A stretch of 64,000 bases of DNA. It comes from Stentor coeruleus. Its lineage: Eukaryota; Ciliophora; Heterotrichea; Heterotrichida; Stentoridae. Under the pieces are notes generated by a model. That model searched no databases, had not been told where the DNA came from, and worked only from the letters and a program-made list of their open reading frames with translations. Shown in pieces: positions 57,701 to 64,000 of this stretch. Where the stretch lies: contig MPUH01000123.1 in the NCBI GenBank assembly GCA_001970955.1, forward strand, positions 36,752 through 100,751. The letters run 5' to 3'. The translations under genes and the position numbers were made by a program. Position 1 is the first letter of the stretch. Each line of letters starts with the position of its first letter.

Positions 57701-57907
57701 ATTTATAACTGTTCCATTGTCTTAGAGTTTTAGGAATAAGATAACTTTTTGAAGATGGACAATTTTTTTATTTTGGCAATTGTAAGAATAAATTATTAAA
57801 ATATGTGGGTTTTTTATTTTGGATTTTTATGTTTTGATAGAAAATTCAATTGCAAAATTATTCTATAAATCTTGATTTCTCGTAAAGCTTGGTATAAAAA
57901 TATTAAA
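57701..57907. promoter_or_regulatory. Divergent spacer between SPAG16 and USP genes
   Basis: About 205 bases between two start codons. It holds both promoters; TATAAAT lies directly before the SPAG16 start, and TATTAAA directly before the USP start. Confidence 0.4.
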
Positions 57908-60900
57908 ATGGGAAATAAAAGTACTAGCGAAACTGGAGATAAGTGCAATATAACAAATGATTCCGATTCAAGCCGATTCTTAAATTCTTTTGGTGAAGGC
58001 CAGATCCGGATGCTAAGGGAAAACTTCGACAAGTATGAAAAAAATGGTCTCGACCTTAAAGGGTTCAAAAAGATCATGCCTTACATTGCAAGATTGCCAC
58101 CTAAAGTAATCGAAAATGCTTTTGAAAAATTCGCTTATTCACCGACTAAAAAAATTACATGGGAAAGCTACTGTTCAGCTGTTTCTAAGTACACGTTAGA
58201 CTCTCGTGATAACAAATGCCAGCTCTTATATGAAATCTTCAACATATCCAAAAATGGTAAACTTAACAGAACTGAAGCAAAAATGCTTGAAACCCACCTA
58301 ATAAATATATCTAGTTACATCAACAACAAAGCAAGCCTTATATCTTTATTTGGGAAATCAGAAACAATTTCTTTTATCGATTTCAGAACTTGGGCTTATA
58401 GTAGTATTGATCTTCATAAAGCTCTTCAACCATTTGAAGTTATCCCATCTCCTAATTCTGAGAAAGAAGTTTTCTTGAAAATCATGCAAGATTTTCAAAT
58501 CTCAGGGTTAAAAAATAATGAATCTTATTATTTGATTTCTGCTACTTGGTTTGAAGAATGGAGTAGATATGTTGTATTAGAAATCAACCTTCCATCATCA
58601 AATTTAGTATCATATAAACCTGGCCGTCGTCCTGATATTATATCAAATTTTGATCTTTTAGATAGAGAAAATATAGATAAACTCAAACCTAACCTAAATG
58701 ATCCTGAAAGTTTTATTATACTTCCTAAAAACATGTGGCATGAATTCGTTAAATGGTATGACGGAGGGCCAAAAATTATTAGAAAAACTATAAAAATTGA
58801 CGATGTTGTTAAACTTGAACTTTATCCACCTTTTTTTAAAATCTTTTATCAAAAAACCCTTAAATCAACTATTTCTGAAAAACCATTACAAACATTTATT
58901 AGTATAACAGAAAATGTGCAAAGTATTTTGTATGCTGTAAAAAGTAATATTTTTGATGATGAGGATCTTGGGGTTTATATAAAAACTGATGATGTATTTA
59001 AATTAGTAGATAAAAATACTGAAATTAGAAATTTAGAGTTAAAAGAAGTCAATATATGCGCTGTGGTTTTTATGTCAAATAGTGAAGGTAGAGAGATTTT
59101 TATTGAGATTAATGAGGATGATTTAGATTTTGCTGAAGGGGATAATGTTGAATATAAGAATATGGGTCAATGGGTACTTGGTAAAGTTAAAAGGGTAAAT
59201 GATGAGAATTTTATATTGGAAAGTAGGGATAGGAATATAATCAATGTTTCAAGAAGCGAAATTGGAAGATTGAGAAAACCAAAATTAGAATTGCTGGTTA
59301 ATAAAAAAGATTATTTGTTTTGTGGGATTAAAAATGTTGCAAAGTCATGTTCTATAAGTACGGTATTACAAGTACTGTTTTATACTCCGTTAATAAATGA
59401 TTATTTTTCTAATGAGAAATTCATCAAAAATTTTCAAGGGTTGAAATACTATTCACAAGAAATTATGGAATTTGGGAAAATGTTTAATGATTTGAAGGAT
59501 ATAAGGAAAACTGTAATTGATCCAAGTAATTTTATTAGAGCTTTCAAAGGAGCTAATATAGAATATGCGGGGCAAAACCCTTGTGATGCCTTTGAGTTTC
59601 TGCAATCATTTCTTGGTAACTTGCATAATGCCTTAATAGACTCTAAGTTCGGGCATAGTTTTCCTCATCAAATTACTTTTGAAACTCAAGAAGAAGAAAT
59701 AAATACAAATTCTCAGTGGCAGGAATACATAGGACAAGGAGGTTCAATAATCTCAACAGTTTTTGGGTTACAAAAGAAAACATCATATATTTGTATGGAG
59801 TGCAAAAAATACAAATCAGATTTCGAAGTTTCCAATTATATCAGCGTATCAATACCTTCATCAAAAATGTCGAAAATCTACTTAACAATCATCACAAGAA
59901 ACTGTTTATATTTAAAACGTCTAATAATAACAGTCCATCAAAATATGACTCTTGAAGATTTTATAATTCAAGTTGATAATAAATCCTCAATCAGATACAA
60001 AAACTTAATATTCTCCCATGTTGCTAATTCTAATTGCGAAAACTGTTTTATCCCAACTTCAATCCAAGAATTACTTCCAAATAAGAATTTTCAGCTTTAT
60101 GGGTATGAAATTATAACATTGATAAAAGATGCTGAAAACATTGGGACTTTTATTGCTAAACATAAAATGAATCTTAATTGGAGGAATAATCTTCAAATTA
60201 ATGAGCTTGTGGACTATTATTATAAAGGAAGATGGGAATTTGCTCATATTAAAAGATTGAGAGGTATGCAAGTTGATATTGTAGTTCATGTTAAAGAAAA
60301 TAACGAAGAATGTGTTGGGAAAAATAGCTCAAATTTGGAATTTTATCGAACTAAAACTGTTAGTGCAAATAAAATACTTGTTATTCCTATAACTCATTTT
60401 AAAAAAAATAATCAAGAAATTACATCTTTTGGTACACCTTGTATACTGTCGATTGGATGCTGGTGTACTTGGTATGATTTGAATAATGAGATTAAAAGAA
60501 TTTGTTGGCAATTCTGTGATAAGTCTATAAAAGTTGAGTCTTTAGGATTTTTTTATTTAAATAATAAAGTCAACAGAAAATGTGAAGTTTGTAAATTGGA
60601 TTGTAATGGATGTGAAATTCCTGATAATTTTGAAACCCTTGAATGCTTAGCTGAAAACTATAATAATCTGTGTATTAGAATTATTTGGAAAAACTCTAAC
60701 ACTTATAAACCTCTTGGAACTGAAATTTTATCAGGAGATGAAATTTCTAGTTTGGAAGACTGTCTTTCAGGATATACACAAGCATCATTAGTAGAAATGA
60801 ATTGTAGTTGCTGTTTTAACCCATTTCTTAACAGTTATTCAGAGTTAATGGAGATTCCAGAAATCCTAATATTCCATTTGAACCGTATAGAATACAACCC

Positions 60901-61258
60901 ATCAGGCGCATTTACTAGGATTAATACACTTGTTAGATTTCCATTGAAAAACTTTGATATAAGACGAATGATGATTAACAAGATAACAAATGCAAATCGA
61001 AATTCAAATAATTCAAGAAGAAACTATTTGTATGATTTATATGCTTGCATAGATCATAGGGGGAATGTTAGTTCTGGCCATTATACAGCTTATTGCAAGA
61101 CACAAAATGGTGAATGGTTGCATTTTGATGATGAGAAAGTGAGTTTGATAAATAAGGATTTTGAAGAAGAAATAGTGACAAGTAGGGCTTATATCCTGTT
61201 TTATAAAAGACAAAAATTCAGATCAGCAAATATTGTCAGGAAAAAAACAATAGGGTAA
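57908..61258 (+). CDS. USP-family deubiquitinase with N-terminal EF-hand-like, DUSP and Tudor-like regions (USP32-like)
   Basis: 1116 aa from the ATG at 57908 (MGNKSTSE...). MGNK is a good N-myristoylation signal. An EF-hand-like helical region (about 30-170, ENFDKYEKNGLDLKGF) is followed by a DUSP domain (about 205-330, YYLISATWFEEWSRYVV). A Tudor/SH3-like piece comes next (about 405-460, EGDNVEYKNMGQWVLGKVKR), then the USP catalytic core. The Cys box reads GIKNVAKSCSISTVLQVL (Cys 481 with the oxyanion Asn five residues before); the usual GNTC is AKSC. The His box is GNVSSGHYTAYC (His 1058) followed by WLHFDDEKV. A second Tudor-like stretch (GRWEFAHIKRLRGMQVDIV) is inserted in the fold. Zinc-binding CxxC (CMEC) and CSCC pairs are present. 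The triad is complete, so activity is plausible. Confidence 0.85.
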   Translation: MGNKSTSETGDKCNITNDSDSSRFLNSFGEGQIRMLRENFDKYEKNGLDLKGFKKIMPYIARLPPKVIENAFEKFAYSPTKKITWESYCSAVSKYTLDSRDNKCQLLYEIFNISKNGKLNRTEAKMLETHLINISSYINNKASLISLFGKSETISFIDFRTWAYSSIDLHKALQPFEVIPSPNSEKEVFLKIMQDFQISGLKNNESYYLISATWFEEWSRYVVLEINLPSSNLVSYKPGRRPDIISNFDLLDRENIDKLKPNLNDPESFIILPKNMWHEFVKWYDGGPKIIRKTIKIDDVVKLELYPPFFKIFYQKTLKSTISEKPLQTFISITENVQSILYAVKSNIFDDEDLGVYIKTDDVFKLVDKNTEIRNLELKEVNICAVVFMSNSEGREIFIEINEDDLDFAEGDNVEYKNMGQWVLGKVKRVNDENFILESRDRNIINVSRSEIGRLRKPKLELLVNKKDYLFCGIKNVAKSCSISTVLQVLFYTPLINDYFSNEKFIKNFQGLKYYSQEIMEFGKMFNDLKDIRKTVIDPSNFIRAFKGANIEYAGQNPCDAFEFLQSFLGNLHNALIDSKFGHSFPHQITFETQEEEINTNSQWQEYIGQGGSIISTVFGLQKKTSYICMECKKYKSDFEVSNYISVSIPSSKMSKIYLTIITRNCLYLKRLIITVHQNMTLEDFIIQVDNKSSIRYKNLIFSHVANSNCENCFIPTSIQELLPNKNFQLYGYEIITLIKDAENIGTFIAKHKMNLNWRNNLQINELVDYYYKGRWEFAHIKRLRGMQVDIVVHVKENNEECVGKNSSNLEFYRTKTVSANKILVIPITHFKKNNQEITSFGTPCILSIGCWCTWYDLNNEIKRICWQFCDKSIKVESLGFFYLNNKVNRKCEVCKLDCNGCEIPDNFETLECLAENYNNLCIRIIWKNSNTYKPLGTEILSGDEISSLEDCLSGYTQASLVEMNCSCCFNPFLNSYSELMEIPEILIFHLNRIEYNPSGAFTRINTLVRFPLKNFDIRRMMINKITNANRNSNNSRRNYLYDLYACIDHRGNVSSGHYTAYCKTQNGEWLHFDDEKVSLINKDFEEEIVTSRAYILFYKRQKFRSANIVRKKTIG

Positions 61259-61848
61259 TTAGTTAACTAAAAAATCATAGGAAATAATGATTTAAATATA
61301 AATAATCTACATTAAAATAATTGATTACTAAATATTTGTCTTTTAGCTAATAAAATATAATCATTATGTATAGACTTAATCATTAAAACTTTTATATTAT
61401 TTACAAATACACATCTAGTTATTATACAAACTTAACCACAATAATTTATACTATTTACTAATCTAAATACATAAATATCATGAATATATTTGATTATCAA
61501 AACTTTTATATTTTGCATCAATCAAAAACCTAAAATAGCATCATTCAATATATACTTTTTTTCTATCAAACAACTCCTATAACCATATCAAATCTAAAAA
61601 CAATGCAATCTTTATTATAAATACTACTTAATCAAACCTGGAGAATAATATAATTATACACAAATATGGTAGCCTATCTAACTTCACAATATCCCTACAA
61701 CATATCTATAAACAAAATTCTTAATATCATCACATAACTAAACCTTAAATTAAAAATAATCACCCTAAATCTATATAAAAATCAATGAAATCAAAACTTG
61801 ATATAAATCTTTTAATCTTTAAACTTGAAATATTACTTAAACTAGATT
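61259..61848. other. Intergenic between convergent genes
   Basis: About 590 bases, very AT-rich, C/A-rich at the right. No gene is seen. Confidence 0.4.
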
Positions 61849-62262
61849 TTATATTGAAAATGAAAACTGCCAGCATAAAATGTTATTACTCGTTGAGCTC
61901 TGAAGAACAGTAAATTTTTCAGTATAAGAGCCTGATTGAGTTGGACTATTCATGTTGTAATTAAATGTGAAAGTCTGACCTTTTGCATAAAAAGCATTTA
62001 CAGTTATAAGATTGTTAGTCCAAGTACTCTTATACTCTTGACCAACTTGAACTGAGCCTATTGTTTCATTCTTGTCAAGGGATCCTGTTAGGATGCATGA
62101 TGTTGGACTTGCTGGGATAATCGGCCAAGGATTGACTTGAAGCTGAACATTACTGATATCAGGGAAAAGCGAACAGGAAGAACCTATGGCTAAAGGTGCT
62201 ACATTTAATCCTGAGGCTAGTATAGCAAATAAGGATAAAATTAGAAGGAGAGAGCTTTTCAT
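61849..62262 (-). CDS. Secreted ML-domain protein, paralogue of 17793-18212
   Basis: 137 aa. Signal peptide MKSSLLLILSLFAILASG, then IGSSCSLFPDISNVQLQ, PWPIIPASPTSCILTG, a TVNAFYAKGQTFTFNY strand and the end NILCWQFSFSI. The spacing of Cys, the Pro-Trp-Pro motif and the terminal CW-F-I strand are the same as in the ML protein 44 kb upstream. The two are diverged in the middle. The expected role is binding of a lipid ligand in the secretory or endolysosomal lumen. The start ATG follows TATATAAA. Confidence 0.68.
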   Translation of the reverse strand: MKSSLLLILSLFAILASGLNVAPLAIGSSCSLFPDISNVQLQVNPWPIIPASPTSCILTGSLDKNETIGSVQVGQEYKSTWTNNLITVNAFYAKGQTFTFNYNMNSPTQSGSYTEKFTVLQSSTSNNILCWQFSFSI

Positions 62263-64000
62263 TTTATATAAAATATGGAGACTATCAAATTATGTGTAAG
62301 ATTGGATGATTATTTTATGATTAATTTGATTGTTAATTGGATATTTATGATTAATATGGGTATGTGGGGAAAGATAATTTTGAATTGAGATTTGTAGAGA
62401 GGATATAGGAGTGTGTATGGGAAATTGAGAATTAAGAGTAAGATTGGGTTAGATTTAAAGAATTTTGATAATAAAATAATAAGGAAGTTTTTTGAAGGAT
62501 TATGGGATTTTGTTAGAGAATTAGTGAAATATTCAAAATATTTAAATCAAGAGATTGTTATTAAATTAGATGCTATGAAAACAAAAATTTATGTGCTAGA
62601 GTAAATTTAACTTGATTATATACAATTCATAGTAGATTTATTATAATTTGGGATAATATCTGACCTGTTTTAGATAAGTATTATTGCAATGATACCTAAA
62701 TTTACTATTCTTTTGCTATGCATAAAAATGAAAAATTCATAGATCTTAAGATCTTTGTTATTTAGCCAAAGTTATTATTTTTGGAAGGATGTGATAATGC
62801 CTGTAAAAATTTTAGGAGACAATATAGGCTTTAATTAAGAAATATTTAGAGATGCTTAAATGAATCAACTTAAAGGATTTGCTAATTATTATAGGAATCT
62901 TATCTTCTCATAAGTGATCAAAATACGAAATTCATTGTAAATTTACTGATTAGAATATAGCTTATTAATAAATTCAACAATAAGTTTGAATGCATTCATT
63001 TTTATAGGCACTTACTTGAGATTAGAAATATAATTCCGTGTGATAAATATCTAAGTTATGATAAATTTGTATTTTCAAATCTTTTTTTGACTAAAATTTT
63101 ATTACTTATGACTAAAATGTTATTATTAACAGTTTAACTAATTCAGTTTAATATTTATATAATATTCGTATCTAAGGAAAAATTATGCTCAGAATTATAT
63201 TTAAGCAGTCAAACCTAAAGTTGTAATGGCTATGCAAACTCATAAATTTATACATATGATTAAAGTAATATTTTTTCCAAAAAAAAATAAATCAAATAGC
63301 TAAATTTGCAAAATCATTTGAAATACTTTGATAAATCAATAAACAATCATCAAAATAATAGAAAACTTATAAGTATCTTTAAAAGGTTGGGCTTAATGAA
63401 AATAGTGCACATTAAGCTTTTAGATATACAAAGATAATTTTAGCATATCCGGCTTTTATAAGATATATATAAATGTTTAGAAATTATATTTTTTTTACAA
63501 TTGAATGCTTACTGCTATTTAATACCTTGATTTCCTTCCTTATATAACAAAACATCTTAGTTATATAGGCTGGTTTGTTTAATTTGATGTCTTAAGGCTT
63601 TTTTATTGATTTCATTTAGGCCTGCATTTTTTTATTTCAAACCGAAAATTGCTTGGGGTTTTTAAAATTTTTTAATTGTCCCAAATTAAAAGTTTTAAAT
63701 TAGAGTAAGCTAAAGCATGTAGAGGTAAACTTAATAAAATGAAAGAACACATTTTATGCCATAGACAACTCATATAAAATTATGTAAATAAAATAAGAAT
63801 TTTATCCGATGATACAATTCTAGCAAAAAGCTGCATGTTTTTAGTTTTGAACTTAATTCAAATTTCACTTCAATCTTATAATCTATTTCATATATGTTGA
63901 ATTAATTATTATTATAATTAATGATTACTTTCCTTATTGTGATATCTTTCCTTCAAAAAATTTTTGGGCAAAGCATCAATATTGATTACCAATATTACTC
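62263..64000. other. Gene-poor right end
   Basis: About 1.7 kb. A 63-codon frame at 62413-62604 has no ATG and is not called. A fragment at 62797-62910 resembles a decayed reverse transcriptase. The remainder is AT-rich with stops in all frames, and no tRNA or repeat is seen. Confidence 0.4.
62797..62910 (+). pseudogene. Possible Ty3/gypsy reverse-transcriptase remnant
   Basis: One frame reads VKILGDNIGFN, a TAA, EIFRDA, a TAA, then MNQLKGFANYYRNLIFS. The two end pieces recall the VKFLG...LRxFLGLANYYRRFI..FS motif pair at the RT/RNase H border of Ty3/gypsy elements, but the spacing is about 15 residues short and two stops interrupt. A remnant is likely at best. No LTR or integrase is seen nearby. 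Confidence 0.25.

Noticed and set aside
57872-57907. Extension of the USP gene to a TTG codon
   Set aside because: There is no ATG in this part; the ATG at 57908 gives an N-myristoylation motif and is preceded by TATTAAA.
62413-62604. 63-codon frame in the right end
   Set aside because: It starts only with GTG, has no ATG and no recognisable domain; candidate upstream 15-nt introns do not connect it to an ATG.
1-64000. CRISPR arrays, bacterial operons or prophage
   Set aside because: No direct repeats with regular spacers, no Shine-Dalgarno pattern and only eukaryotic genes with introns were found.

Overview
The window looks like macronuclear DNA of a heterotrich ciliate, most probably Stentor or a close relative. 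It is strongly AT-rich and gene-dense. The genes read with the standard code and end in ordinary TAA, TAG or TGA stops. Several genes are interrupted only by 15- or 16-nt introns (GTA...AG with an A six bases from the 3' end). Removing these introns restores conserved proteins such as mtIF2, a DHHC acyltransferase, a SET-domain protein and a TBC protein. Many ATGs are preceded directly by TATAA/ATAAAT-like sequence, and two divergent gene pairs have start codons only 4 and 10 nt apart. Two single-N joins, each flanked by exact direct repeats, mark unmerged contig overlaps.

Layout. 0-9 kb: tail of an unknown gene, a mitochondrial calcium uniporter homologue, a giant sequon-rich repeat surface protein, the trimethylguanosine synthase TGS1 and a granule-lattice-like secreted coiled-coil protein. 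9-20.7 kb: poly(A)-binding protein, an aromatic amino acid decarboxylase, a frame-broken LRR gene, a PLAC8 protein, THOC1, an ML-domain secreted protein and mitochondrial IF2. 20.7-30.8 kb: tRNA-Arg(UCU), QTRT2, a CCCH/Schlafen-domain fusion, a CCT-domain protein, a PAP2 phosphatase head to head with TRIAP1/Mdm35, an unknown gene, a possible Tim44-like protein, a DHHC palmitoyltransferase and an acylated ankyrin protein. 30.9-40 kb: SPT6 carrying nine CCHC zinc knuckles and a GW/WG tail, uL22m head to head with dynein light chain LC8, and a SETD3/LSMT-type methyltransferase. 40-50 kb: two tandem paralogues of a large multi-membrane-spanning PAS protein. 50-64 kb: a degenerate TBC protein, a redox-dead thioredoxin-like protein, a small membrane protein, a LITAF protein, a C2H2 protein, the axonemal WD40 protein SPAG16/PF20, a USP32-like deubiquitinase and a second ML protein. 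The last 1.7 kb is gene-free apart from a possible retroelement remnant.

There is no operon logic. The genes are single eukaryotic units with a loose thematic mix: nuclear RNA metabolism (TGS1, PABP, THOC1, SPT6), mitochondrial function (MCU, mtIF2, uL22m, TRIAP1), cilia (SPAG16, LC8) and secretion or membrane. The most notable item is the SPT6 homologue. Its tail joins zinc knuckles and Argonaute-hook-like GW/WG motifs to a transcription elongation factor, which in a ciliate suggests a link between transcription and small-RNA-guided genome or chromatin control.
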